From positions 1 through 15,099 of the forward strand of contig CALBZG010000102.1 in assembly GCA_937889655.1 (NCBI GenBank): a DNA stretch of 15,099 bases, read 5' to 3'. Each line of letters begins with the position of its first letter. Position 1 is the stretch's first letter. The translations under genes were made by a program, and so were the position numbers. This document shows positions 6,966-14,356 of this stretch, piece after piece. Origin of the DNA: an uncultured Clostridia bacterium (GTDB lineage: Bacteria; Bacillota; Clostridia; Peptostreptococcales; Anaerovoracaceae). A model generated the notes under the pieces. That model worked only from the letters and a program-made list of their open reading frames with translations, was not told the origin of the DNA and did not search any database.

Positions 6966-8201
6966 ATGAATAGAGAGCTATTGCTGGTATTGGATTTTGG
7001 CGCTCACAACAATCAGTACGTTGCCAAGGTCGCCAGGCTGGCGCAGGTTTATTGCGAGGTAAAACCGTCCTCTATAGATATGGAAGAAGTAAAAAGGGCC
7101 AAGGCCATATGCATAATAGGTGATGATGAGACCGACGGAGCGGAGGTCAAGCTTCAGGAGCTGAGACATCTGGGGATACCAATCCTGGAGTCGGCAAACT
7201 GCCTGGCTCCGGACAGCATCCGTGATTTTCTGGACCGTTGCGGCTTTGCAAGGGATTGGACCACAGAGTCCTTCATAGAAGATGCGGTGGAAAAAATCAG
7301 AGAGCAGGTCGGAGACAAGAAAATCCTATGCGCACTGTCCGGCGGTGTGGATAGCTCGGTTTGCGCAGCACTGGTGCACAAGGCCGTGGGGGATCAGTTG
7401 TTCTGCATGTTCGTTGATCATGGTCTCATGAGAAAGGGTGAGCCGGAGCTGGTGGCCGAAATATTCGGGAAGCAATTCCATATCAACCTTCTGTCAGTCA
7501 ATGCCGCCGACAGGTTCCTTGGGAAGCTTGCAGGAGTTGAAGACCCGGAGTTGAAGAGAAAAATCATCGGCGAGGAGTTCATACGACTTTTTGAAGAAGA
7601 AGCAAAGAAACTGGGTAAAATCGATTTCCTGGTACAAGGTACGATTTATCCGGACATTATAGAAAGCCTTTCCAGCAAGGGCGTGGTGAAGACTCATCAT
7701 AATGTTGGAGGTTTGCCGGAGAATATGGATTTCGAGCTGGTCGAACCGGTTAAATGGCTGTTCAAGGACGAAGTCAGGATGGTGGGAGAAGCTTTAGGCT
7801 TGCCTGGCGAGCAGGTATGGCGCCAGCCTTTCCCGGGCCCGGGCCTTGGAGTGCGAGTCATCGGCGCTATAACCAAAGAGAGAGTCGAAATGGCGAGGGA
7901 AGCGGACGCTATTTTCAGAGAGGAAATTAAGAACGCAGGCCTGGACAGGAAGATCTGGCAGTATTTCGCCCTGGAACCGGGATGCAAAGCCACTGGCGTC
8001 AAAGACGGAAGACGGACCTTCGAAAATGTCATCTGTCTGAGGGCCATCCATTCCAGCGATGCGATGACTGCGGAAGTCGCTGAACTGCCGTATCCTTTGT
8101 TGAGAAAGATCGCCACCAGGATCGTAGATGAAGTTGAAGGGGTGAACAGGGTCGTATACGACGTGACCCCGAAGCCGCCGGCAACAATTGAATGGGAGTG
8201 A
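6966..8201 (+). CDS. guaA: GMP synthase with truncated, catalytically incomplete glutaminase domain
   Basis: A 411-residue protein; ordinary GuaA is about 510-525. The synthetase part is complete. The PP-loop SGGVDSS spans 125-131, followed by MFVDHGLMRKGE, QGTIYPDIIES, KTHHNVGGLPE, QPFPGPGLGVRVIG, and the C-terminal dimerisation domain ending KPPATIEWE. It should convert XMP to GMP through an adenyl-XMP intermediate. The N-terminus starts as a class I glutamine amidotransferase (VLDFGAHNNQ, VYCEVKP, GIPIL), but the nucleophile block G-I-C-Y-G is replaced by E-S-A-N-C. The following roughly 90-100 residues, including the catalytic His/Glu, are absent before DWTTESFIEDAVEKIREQVG. The reading frame is clean, so this is a domain loss and not a frameshift. 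It may use free ammonia or a separate glutaminase. GGGAGGAT supports the start. Confidence 0.92.
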   Translation: MNRELLLVLDFGAHNNQYVAKVARLAQVYCEVKPSSIDMEEVKRAKAICIIGDDETDGAEVKLQELRHLGIPILESANCLAPDSIRDFLDRCGFARDWTTESFIEDAVEKIREQVGDKKILCALSGGVDSSVCAALVHKAVGDQLFCMFVDHGLMRKGEPELVAEIFGKQFHINLLSVNAADRFLGKLAGVEDPELKRKIIGEEFIRLFEEEAKKLGKIDFLVQGTIYPDIIESLSSKGVVKTHHNVGGLPENMDFELVEPVKWLFKDEVRMVGEALGLPGEQVWRQPFPGPGLGVRVIGAITKERVEMAREADAIFREEIKNAGLDRKIWQYFALEPGCKATGVKDGRRTFENVICLRAIHSSDAMTAEVAELPYPLLRKIATRIVDEVEGVNRVVYDVTPKPPATIEWE

Positions 8202-8210
8202 GACCTATCC

Positions 8211-8376
8211 CAATTTACGAAGTAAATTGTTGGAAGGTCCACCGTCAGGGTTGGCGAGTATTGTAGCGACCAGAGGGAGATGGAATACCGCAACCTACGA
8301 CGAAACTTGTGCAATTTACGAAGTAAATTGCCGGAAGGTCCACCGTCAGAGTTGGCGAGGTCCGCATCCTACGGCG
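8211..8376. repeat. Tandem intergenic repeat with palindromic hairpin between guaA and dapB
   Basis: Two 48-nt copies (8211-8258 and 8312-8359) differ at only three positions and start 101 nt apart. Each begins with the perfect palindrome CAATTTACGAAGTAAATTG (8-bp arms, GAA loop) and continues through GGAAGGTCCACCGTCAG to GTTGGCGAG. A second block follows each copy, CCGCAACCTACGACG at 8288-8302 and CCGCATCCTACGGCG at 8362-8376 (13 of 15 identical). The first unit carries a 29-nt interval before this block and the second only 2 nt. The stretch lies in the probable guaA-dapB transcript; an ORF at 8188-8394 through it has no protein character. It looks like a dispersed palindromic or MITE-like element, but other genomic copies cannot be seen here. 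Confidence 0.8.
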
Positions 8377-8404
8377 GGTAAGATGAACGAATAGGAGGAT
8401 CAAC

Positions 8405-9154
8405 ATGATAAAAATATTAGTGATAGCTCCAAAAGGCAAAATGGGTAAGATGATCGTCAAGGTCGCCGCGGAAAGCAGCGATATCAAGATCGTTGGAGGC
8501 CTTGGCCCTGAAGGCAGGGATTATATCGGCCGTGATATCGGTCTGGCGTCAGGCCTTGGTTACGAAGTTGGCGCGCTGGTTTACAGCGATATTGAAGAAA
8601 TCATCGATTCATGCGATGTGGTCGTAGATTTTTCCACTGTTGAATTGTCTATAAAAGTGTTGGAGGCCTGCATCGGCCACAAGAAGGCTTTCATTTGCGG
8701 GACAACAGGCTTCTCTCCGGAGCAGGAGACGAAGATCAAGTCTGCGGGCAAGACGATCCCGGTGCTGAAGGCAGCCAACACCTCTTACCTCGTGAATCTG
8801 ATGAAAAGACTCCTTGGCATTGCAGCGTCATCCCTCGGGGAAAAGGCAAAAATAGAGATCATCGATTATCATGATCAGAAGAAGCTGGATGCTCCAAGCG
8901 GTACTGCAAAGGAACTTGGCGCGGAAATGGCGGCAGCTGCCAGCAAGGATCCTGAAGAGATCGCCTACCATTCCGTTAGGGCGGGAGATATCTCCAGCAC
9001 CCACACCGTGATATTCGGACTGATGGGCGAGAGGATGGAGATCAGCCACATATCCTACAATTGGGAGTGCTTTGCCAGGGGAGCCATCGATGCGGTCAGA
9101 TACTTAAAAGGAAGATCTCCGGGCCTATATACCATGGAGGACGTGATTTCCTGA
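8405..9154 (+). CDS. dapB: 4-Hydroxy-tetrahydrodipicolinate reductase (DapB), divergent
   Basis: A 249-residue protein with the DapB fold pattern. The N-terminal nucleotide-binding motif is APKGKMGK, where the first Gly of GxxGxMG is Ala. Then follow VVVDFSTVE, FICGTTGFS, KAANTSYLVN, and IIDYHDQKKLDAPSGTA, ending with HTVIF, FARGAIDAVRYL and YTMEDVI. DapB reduces HTPA in the lysine/diaminopimelate pathway with NAD(P)H in the cytoplasm. The catalytic His and Lys of the HHxxK block appear as H156 and K160, but the second His is Asp157. The conserved SR-FA-GA block reads NWECFARGA. These changes make it a divergent member; a shifted substrate cannot be excluded. AGGAGGAT (8393-8400) gives a strong start. 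It follows guaA in the same direction with no terminator seen, and no dapA lies nearby. Confidence 0.85.
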   Translation: MIKILVIAPKGKMGKMIVKVAAESSDIKIVGGLGPEGRDYIGRDIGLASGLGYEVGALVYSDIEEIIDSCDVVVDFSTVELSIKVLEACIGHKKAFICGTTGFSPEQETKIKSAGKTIPVLKAANTSYLVNLMKRLLGIAASSLGEKAKIEIIDYHDQKKLDAPSGTAKELGAEMAAAASKDPEEIAYHSVRAGDISSTHTVIFGLMGERMEISHISYNWECFARGAIDAVRYLKGRSPGLYTMEDVIS

Positions 9155-9205
9155 GCTTGGAACAGCGGAGAACAAAACATACTATAAACTTGAAAGAGGG
9201 ATCAA

Positions 9206-10183
9206 ATGGAAAGATACGACATCTCGACCCTTAGAGTCGGAGAAGAAGTGATCGATTTTTATATGGTGCGAGCCATTGCCATTAAGACGGGTGCTAATGG
9301 GAAGCTTTATTGCGACCTCCTGCTGGGCGATGCCACCGGAGACATTAACGCGAAGAAATGGGATGTCAACTCGGACGAAGAGGTGATGCTCAGCATGGTC
9401 AAAGAAGGAGATATTGTTAAAATCCAAGGCAAGGTGAAGGATTTCAACAACCAACTGCAGCTCACTGTCACTCAGCTCAGAAAGACAAAGGAAGGGGATG
9501 CTTTCGACATCAAAACCCTGGTAAAGGCTGCGCCGGAGGACCCTCTTGAAATGTACGAGTATATTTTTTCTAGAGCAGGATCTGTCAAAGATGGGGACCT
9601 CAAAAAAATATGCATTTCTCTTATGGAAGACAATAAGGAAAAATTGCTGTATTACCCTGCAGCGCAAAGAAATCACCACGCTGAGATGGCAGGGCTTCTC
9701 TATCACATCAAACGAATGCTGATGGCGGGTGAAAAACTCTGTGAAGTCTATCAGAGCCTCAACAGGGATCTTGTGGTTACGGGAGTCATCATTCACGATA
9801 TCGAAAAGCTGAGGGAAATCGAAAGCAACCAATACGGTGTATCTCCCGGATACTCCTTTGAGGGACAGCTTATCGGTCATATCGTCCAGGGAGTGGTGGC
9901 TATCGAAAAATTGGGAGAGGAACTTAAGGTTCCCCGGGAAAAAATCGTGATGCTGCAGCATATGGTGCTGTCCCATCATTATGAACCGGAATTCGGGAGT
10001 CCGAAAAAACCGATGTTCCCGGAAGCAGAGCTCCTTCATTATCTCGACATGGTGGATGCCAAGCTGTTTGATATGGAGGACGCCCTGGCAGCCACGGACC
10101 CCGGTGATTTTTCCGGCAGGGTGTGGACTCTTGAAAACAGAAGATTATATAAACCGGTTGTCTGGGAGGATGAAAATGATTAA
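9206..10183 (+). CDS. yhaM: YhaM-type 3'-5' exoribonuclease (OB fold + HD domain)
   Basis: A 325-residue protein matching the usual YhaM length (about 310-325). Residues about 10-95 form an OB fold (YCDLLLGDATGDINAKKWD, EGDIVKIQGKVKDFNNQLQL). Residues about 155-300 hold a metal-dependent HD domain: NHHAEMAGLLYHI (H157, H158), IIHDIEKL (H197, D198), VLSHHYEPEFGSPKKP, and LHYLDMVDAKL. The usual HDxGK is HDIEK here. Family members degrade RNA and single-stranded DNA from the 3' end with Mn2+ or Co2+. GAGGGATC precedes the ATG. It lies 51 nt after dapB, with no clear promoter between, and overlaps cca by 8 nt, placing it at the head of an RNA/DNA-processing gene run. Confidence 0.92.
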   Translation: MERYDISTLRVGEEVIDFYMVRAIAIKTGANGKLYCDLLLGDATGDINAKKWDVNSDEEVMLSMVKEGDIVKIQGKVKDFNNQLQLTVTQLRKTKEGDAFDIKTLVKAAPEDPLEMYEYIFSRAGSVKDGDLKKICISLMEDNKEKLLYYPAAQRNHHAEMAGLLYHIKRMLMAGEKLCEVYQSLNRDLVVTGVIIHDIEKLREIESNQYGVSPGYSFEGQLIGHIVQGVVAIEKLGEELKVPREKIVMLQHMVLSHHYEPEFGSPKKPMFPEAELLHYLDMVDAKLFDMEDALAATDPGDFSGRVWTLENRRLYKPVVWEDEND

Positions 10184-11477
10184 ACTGCCCAAAGAAGTCA
10201 GCGGTATTATCAAAACCCTGGAATCCGGTGGATTTAAAGCATATTGCGTTGGTGGATGTGTGCGTGACAGCTTGCTGGGCATCACCCCCATTGATTGGGA
10301 CATCTCAACGAATGCCCTCCTGCCCGACCTGCAGCGGCTTTTTCCGGAAGGCAAAGTCATCAGTGAAAAGTACAGCGTGATCCGGATGGATCATTCCTGC
10401 GGTGCCGATGATGATGAAGGGATCGTTGCAGATATCGCCACATTCCGGACCGAGGGCACCTATACGGATTTCAGACGGCCGGACGAGGTGGAATTCGTAA
10501 ATAGCATCCAGGAAGATCTGGCCCGGAGGGACTTTACGATCAATGCCCTGGCGGACAATCCCAGCGAGAGCATGGTGGATCTATACGGCGGCAGGGAAGA
10601 TATCAAAGCAAAGCTCATCAGGACTGTGGGAGAACCGGAAAAAAGATTTCAGGAAGACCCGTCAAGAATGCTGAGAGCTATAAGACTGGCCTCGGAACTG
10701 GGATTCGACCTTCATAAGAGCGTGTACGAAGCCATTCTGGCGAAAAGTCCGCTGATGGAGCATGTTTCCAAGGATAAGATCAAGGAGGAGTTTGAAAGGA
10801 TCATCTCATCGGATCATGCGGGGAAAGGGCTTAGAATGCTGGCCGGCACGGATCTGATGCCTTTTATTATCGGTAAGGATATTGCCCTGGCCATGAAGCG
10901 TCGGGAAATGGATGATTTTTCGATATACTGCGACAATATCGGGATGACGAAGAATAATGCCTTGCGGAGACGGGGGCTCTTTTATCTGATTTTTGAGGGT
11001 AAAAGGTGTGTTGAAGCCGCTTCGAACCTGCCCTACTCCAGGGAGGAGATGCAGCATTTCGAGGACCAGGTCTTGTATATGCACAAGATTTATTTCATGA
11101 GGACCAAAGTCGAATTGAAATCCTTTATTGCTAAAGTGGGCATGGACCGGTATCTCTATCTGCACAACCTTGCCAAAGCTCAGCGCATAGTATATGACCA
11201 TCATGAAGATAAAATCATGAGCAGGGAGCTCCAGATGAAGGAGATCATGAACTATAGAGAGCCTATTTTCCTGGAGGATCTTGTGATCAACGGCGACGAT
11301 TTGATCGAGGCCGGCATCGCCCGGGGCGAAAAGGTGGGCGATCTGCTTGAGATGGTCCTGGATGCAGTGCATAGGGACCCCCGAAAGAATGAACGGACGG
11401 AGCTCCTCAAGCTTGCGAAGACATACGAGAAGAACTGGATCAAAAGAAGCACCCGCAATATAAAATGGCTGAGATAA
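10176..11477 (+). CDS. cca: CCA tRNA nucleotidyltransferase / poly(A) polymerase family protein
   Basis: A 433-residue class II nucleotidyltransferase. The head domain has YCVGGCVRDSLLG (GG at 26-27) followed by the metal-binding pair D40-W-D42 in PIDWDIST. Next come FRTEGTYTDFRRPDEVEFV, the neck motif ARRDFTINALADN, DLYGGREDI, and RFQEDPSRMLRAIRLASELGF. It adds or repairs the 3' CCA end of tRNAs, or possibly makes poly(A); sequence alone does not separate these. The C-terminal half shows no HD metal motif. I chose ATG 10176 because GGGAGG (10164-10169) is correctly spaced. The open frame upstream to 9981 is only the out-of-frame 3' part of yhaM. It overlaps yhaM by 8 nt and recD2 by 13 nt, which suggests coupled translation. 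Confidence 0.93.
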   Translation: MIKLPKEVSGIIKTLESGGFKAYCVGGCVRDSLLGITPIDWDISTNALLPDLQRLFPEGKVISEKYSVIRMDHSCGADDDEGIVADIATFRTEGTYTDFRRPDEVEFVNSIQEDLARRDFTINALADNPSESMVDLYGGREDIKAKLIRTVGEPEKRFQEDPSRMLRAIRLASELGFDLHKSVYEAILAKSPLMEHVSKDKIKEEFERIISSDHAGKGLRMLAGTDLMPFIIGKDIALAMKRREMDDFSIYCDNIGMTKNNALRRRGLFYLIFEGKRCVEAASNLPYSREEMQHFEDQVLYMHKIYFMRTKVELKSFIAKVGMDRYLYLHNLAKAQRIVYDHHEDKIMSRELQMKEIMNYREPIFLEDLVINGDDLIEAGIARGEKVGDLLEMVLDAVHRDPRKNERTELLKLAKTYEKNWIKRSTRNIKWLR

Positions 11478-13261
11478 TGAGCACATTGAAGCGTCTGAGA
11501 AGCCTTGGCATAGAAGAAGGCTTTGCAAAAAAAATATTTCGGGAATATGGCGACGATGCCGTGGACCTGCTGAGAGAAAATCCTTACAGACTTGTTGAGG
11601 ATTTTTTCGGTGTAGACTTCAAAGAGGCTGACAAATTAGCTGAAAAGCTTGAACTTTCGCCGGAAAACCAAGAAAGAATACGAAGCGGGATACTGTACGG
11701 CCTGGCGAAATTCATAGAAAATGGCAGCACCTATGCTCCGGAAGACCTGTTGCTCGAACAGGTGAGCGAATTCGTGCTGGGCCTTTCCAAAGAAACTCTG
11801 GAGGATGCCATCAGCGGGATGGTCTTAGGCGGAGACATCTATATCTCTGACATCCTGGGAAGCCGTGTGGTTTTTAAAAGCGAGATCTACGATGCTGAGG
11901 CCGGCATAGCTGCAGCCTTGGCAGCTCTCTCACAAACACCGGCAAAAAGATCCTCAGGCGACGCTGCGGGCCTGCTGGCGATGGTTGAAAAAAATACCGG
12001 GATCAAGCTGTCTGAGAATCAGAAGGAAACCATCTTTTCCGTTCTCGACAATAGTGTATCCGTCATCACCGGTGGACCTGGCACAGGAAAAACCACCATC
12101 ATCAACAGCATTATCAGCCTGCTTCTTGCATCAGGTGAAAAAACGGCCATCTGCGCACCGACAGGCCGGGCTGCAAAAAGGATCAAGGAGGCGACCGGCA
12201 GGAATGCCACCACAGTCCATAGGCTGCTGGAAGCGGAGATCGATGAAAACTCCAACACGGTTTACTTCAGAAGATCCAGAGAATATCCGCTGGACCTCGA
12301 TGCGGTCATCGTGGATGAAGCCTCGATGATGGATATTTTTCTCATGGATGCCCTTCTTTCCGCGATCCGGCCGGGGACCAGGATCATCATTGTCGGTGAT
12401 GCAGACCAGCTGCCTTCCGTCGGCCCGGGAAATGTGCTGCGGGACATCATCGATAGTGAATACATCCATTCCTATAAGCTCACAGAGATTTTCAGGCAGG
12501 AGAGGGAAAGCCTCATTGTCACCAATGCCCACAGGATCAACCGTGGGGAATACCCGGAAGCCGATGATCCGGAAGGGGATTTCGTCCTCCTGAGAAAATC
12601 CACGAAAAACGAAGCTATCAGCACCATAGTGGATCTGGCACTGCATGGGTTTTCCGGCAGCATCAAAACTGAAAGCGTCAGTCAGGATGTTCAAATCGTC
12701 ACAATGACCAGATATGGCGATCTGGGCACAACGAATCTGAACAAAGTTCTTCAGGAAGCATTGAACCCGGCTCAATCCGGTAAGAGCGAGCTACGAGACA
12801 AATGGGGACGGCTGTTCCGGACCGGCGATAAAGTGATGCAGATCAGGAACAATTATCAGCTGGAATGGAAGAGGTCGGACGATTTTTCCGAAGGCAAAGG
12901 CATCTTTAACGGAGAAATCGGTGAAATCATATCCATCGATGAAGAATTCAGGCAAGCCACTGTTATCTACGATGAATGCAGATATGCCCAGTATAATTTC
13001 GAATTGCTCAGCGAACTGGAGCTGGCATATGCCATCACAGTGCATAAAAGCCAGGGCTCCGAATTCCCTGTGGTCATCATGCCGGTCATGTGGACCACTC
13101 CGAAGCTGGCCACCCGAAACCTTCTGTATACTGCCGTCACTCGAGGAAGAGACCTGGTCATCCTCGTCGGAAGCGAAAAGCAGTTGAAGAATATGGTGGA
13201 TAATAATGTGACGAATGAAAGGAATACCGCTCTGAAAGCGATGCTGAAACGATACATTTGA
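11465..13261 (+). CDS. recD2: RecD2-like ATP-dependent DNA helicase, lacking the N-terminal OB region
   Basis: A 598-residue SF1B helicase. A helix-hairpin-helix-like region comes first (RLRSLGIEEGFAKKIFREYG, then RENPYRLVEDFFGVDF). The motor follows: Walker A GGPGTGKTT (203-211), APTGRAAKRIKEATGR, TVHRLLEAE, Walker B VIVDEAS (D284, E285), GDADQLPSVGPGNVLRDI, LTEIFRQ, then YAITVHKSQGSEFPVVIMP and LLYTAVTRGRDLVILVG. All core motifs are intact, so 5'-3' unwinding is expected. Full RecD2 is about 720-800 residues and starts with an OB-like domain and a further HhH; both are absent, and the upstream DNA is cca in another frame. No RecB/RecC genes are near, so the RecD2 class fits better than RecD. 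ATG 11477 (TAATG with the cca stop) is an alternative start; neither has a strong ribosome site, consistent with coupling to cca. Confidence 0.9.
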   Translation: MAEIMSTLKRLRSLGIEEGFAKKIFREYGDDAVDLLRENPYRLVEDFFGVDFKEADKLAEKLELSPENQERIRSGILYGLAKFIENGSTYAPEDLLLEQVSEFVLGLSKETLEDAISGMVLGGDIYISDILGSRVVFKSEIYDAEAGIAAALAALSQTPAKRSSGDAAGLLAMVEKNTGIKLSENQKETIFSVLDNSVSVITGGPGTGKTTIINSIISLLLASGEKTAICAPTGRAAKRIKEATGRNATTVHRLLEAEIDENSNTVYFRRSREYPLDLDAVIVDEASMMDIFLMDALLSAIRPGTRIIIVGDADQLPSVGPGNVLRDIIDSEYIHSYKLTEIFRQERESLIVTNAHRINRGEYPEADDPEGDFVLLRKSTKNEAISTIVDLALHGFSGSIKTESVSQDVQIVTMTRYGDLGTTNLNKVLQEALNPAQSGKSELRDKWGRLFRTGDKVMQIRNNYQLEWKRSDDFSEGKGIFNGEIGEIISIDEEFRQATVIYDECRYAQYNFELLSELELAYAITVHKSQGSEFPVVIMPVMWTTPKLATRNLLYTAVTRGRDLVILVGSEKQLKNMVDNNVTNERNTALKAMLKRYI

Positions 13262-13285
13262 CAAAATATGTAAATCATATATAAT
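13258..13285 (+). promoter_or_regulatory. Perfect-consensus sigma-A promoter upstream of comF
   Basis: TTGACA (13258-13263), 16-nt A/T-rich spacer, TATAAT (13280-13285): both hexamers match consensus exactly. The -35 overlaps the recD2 stop codon. The predicted start is near 13292, only about 23 nt before a terminator-like hairpin. Confidence 0.8.
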
Positions 13286-13314
13286 TATACCATAATATCC
13301 AGCGTATCAAGATG

Positions 13315-13344
13315 AGACCCCGCCAGCCAGGGGTCTTGTTTTAT
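13315..13344 (+). terminator. Intrinsic terminator or attenuator between recD2 and comF
   Basis: AGACCCC (13315-13321) pairs with GGGGTCT (13330-13336) around the loop GCCAGCCA, giving a 7-bp, mostly G-C stem followed by TGTTTTAT. It may end the yhaM-cca-recD2 transcript. Because a consensus promoter lies between recD2 and the hairpin, it would also stop transcripts from that promoter after about 50 nt unless relieved. Confidence 0.75.
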
Positions 13345-13362
13345 AAAGAAGGAAAGAGTGTT

Positions 13363-14130
13363 ATGGCAAAAGCATTCGAGATAAAGCCTTTAATTAGAAA
13401 AGCATTCAATGATTTTCTGGAAATTCTTTTTCCGGGCAATATATACTGCATATGCTGCGGCCGTATCATCGACGATACCAGGCCTTATGCCCTTTGCGAC
13501 CATTGCGTCAGAGCCTTTCACTGGGCAACGGGAAAAACCTGCCTCAAGTGTGGAAAAATTATGGATGTGAACAGCCGTCGCAGCCTTTGCAGGGACTGTT
13601 CGGAGCTTTCTCATAGGTATGAACAGGGTTTCACCTGTGTGCAGTACGGACTCTACGAGCGCAGTGTTATGCTGTCATTCAAATATGGAGACCAAGCATA
13701 TATAGGCGAAAAGCTTGGCGATATCCTTTTCGACAGGATCAGCCCGGAGCTGGAGTCGGGACTGGCCTTCGACTGCATCATTCCCGTGCCTATGCATAAA
13801 AGAAAAGTACGTAAGCGCGGATATAATCAGGCGGAGCTCATGGCGCGGCCTCTTGCCCATAAAACAGGCGTCCCATTGCTGAAGGATGCTCTGGTCAGGA
13901 TCAGGGAATCCAAGCCCATGAGCAAGCTTTCCACCTTTGACAGGATGGAGAACGTAAAAAATATCTTTACACTGAGGGAGGATGCAGTTAAACTAATCAG
14001 GAGCAAAACAGTCCTCCTGATCGACGATATCTATACAACAGGAAGCACGGCGGACGAATGCAGCAAGGTATTGCTGGAAGCAGGGGCGGAAAAAGTCTAT
14101 CTGCTGACTTTTGCAGCGGGTGCAAATTGA
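13363..14130 (+). CDS. comF: ComF family phosphoribosyltransferase-like protein
   Basis: A 255-residue protein. The N-terminal part is a cysteine-rich zinc-finger region: C29, C31/C32, C45, C48 in YCICCGR...LCDHC, then C60, C63, C76, C79 in CLKCGK...LCRDC. The phosphoribosyltransferase domain follows, with LSFKYGD, IIPVPMHKRKVRKRGYNQAELMA, and the PRPP-binding loop VLLIDDIYTTGSTADEC. ComF proteins act in DNA uptake or recombination of transformed DNA in naturally competent bacteria; many non-competent species also keep them. ATG 13363 has AAGGAAAG about 7 nt upstream. An in-frame ATG at 13312 would put the start inside the terminator hairpin and lacks a ribosome site. The order comF then hpf recalls the Bacillus comFC-yvyD neighbourhood. 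Confidence 0.9.
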   Translation: MAKAFEIKPLIRKAFNDFLEILFPGNIYCICCGRIIDDTRPYALCDHCVRAFHWATGKTCLKCGKIMDVNSRRSLCRDCSELSHRYEQGFTCVQYGLYERSVMLSFKYGDQAYIGEKLGDILFDRISPELESGLAFDCIIPVPMHKRKVRKRGYNQAELMARPLAHKTGVPLLKDALVRIRESKPMSKLSTFDRMENVKNIFTLREDAVKLIRSKTVLLIDDIYTTGSTADECSKVLLEAGAEKVYLLTFAAGAN

Positions 14131-14177
14131 CGCATGGATAAAAAGCCAGAGTCGCCCACCGCAAAATCACTATAGAA

Positions 14178-14347
14178 AAGTTGTCCGGGTCTGTGGTTGA
14201 AAATCCAGGCCAGCTACGGGCGAAAGGATCCACGTAAACGAAGCGCAAGGCGCTCCGCGAGCATGGCGTAGTTTAGATGTAAGTCCTCCGGAAATCGGAT
14301 CAAGGCAAGTGTGGGGGCAAAGACCAGGTCAGCCGGACAACTTTTTT
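14178..14347 (+). ncRNA. Structured RNA upstream of hpf, probable raiA RNA motif
   Basis: The 319-nt gap between comF and hpf has no plausible reading frame but strong RNA structure. GTTGTCCGG (14180-14188) pairs perfectly with CCGGACAAC (14333-14341), closing an RNA of about 162 nt, and six T residues (14342-14347) follow as in a terminator. Inside, AGCTACG (14212-14218) pairs with CGTAGTT (14267-14273) with one G-U. AGCGC-AAG-GCGCT (14242-14254) and TCCG-GAAAT-CGGA (14287-14299) form hairpins, and GGTCT (14188-14192) can pair with AGACC (14321-14325). The raiA motif is a conserved Firmicutes/Actinobacteria RNA of about 200 nt found upstream of raiA (hpf) genes; position, size and closing stem fit. 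The call is by context and structure, not a covariance search. TATAGA at 14171-14176 could be its -10, without a good -35. Confidence 0.7.
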
Positions 14348-14356
14348 ATGTTGAGA

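Noticed and set aside
7697..8314. Minus-strand frame of 205 codons across the guaA 3' end and the repeat
   Set aside because: It is an antisense shadow of conserved guaA codons running into the palindromic repeat; no ribosome site and no plausible protein.
8188..8394. Plus-strand frame of 68 codons through the guaA-dapB spacer
   Set aside because: It is composed of the guaA end and the two repeat units; repeated DNA explains its composition and it has no ribosome site.
9182..10039. Long minus-strand open frame of 285 codons
   Set aside because: It lies entirely antisense to yhaM, whose protein is clearly recognisable; the antisense product has no family character.
9981..10175. Extended N-terminus of the cca frame
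   Set aside because: This part is the out-of-frame 3' end of yhaM with Trp/Pro/Arg-rich nonsense; the ribosome site and family alignment place the start at 10176.
11465..13261. Frameshift explaining the short RecD2 N-terminus
   Set aside because: No OB-domain-like sequence is visible in other frames upstream; that DNA encodes an intact cca.
13312..13362. Upstream in-frame ATG of comF
   Set aside because: The added codons coincide with the terminator hairpin, and no ribosome site precedes them; ATG 13363 has one.
14178..14347. 6S RNA as identity of the structured RNA
   Set aside because: 6S also has a long closing stem, but the position directly before hpf and the internal helices fit the raiA motif better; no large central bubble was evident.
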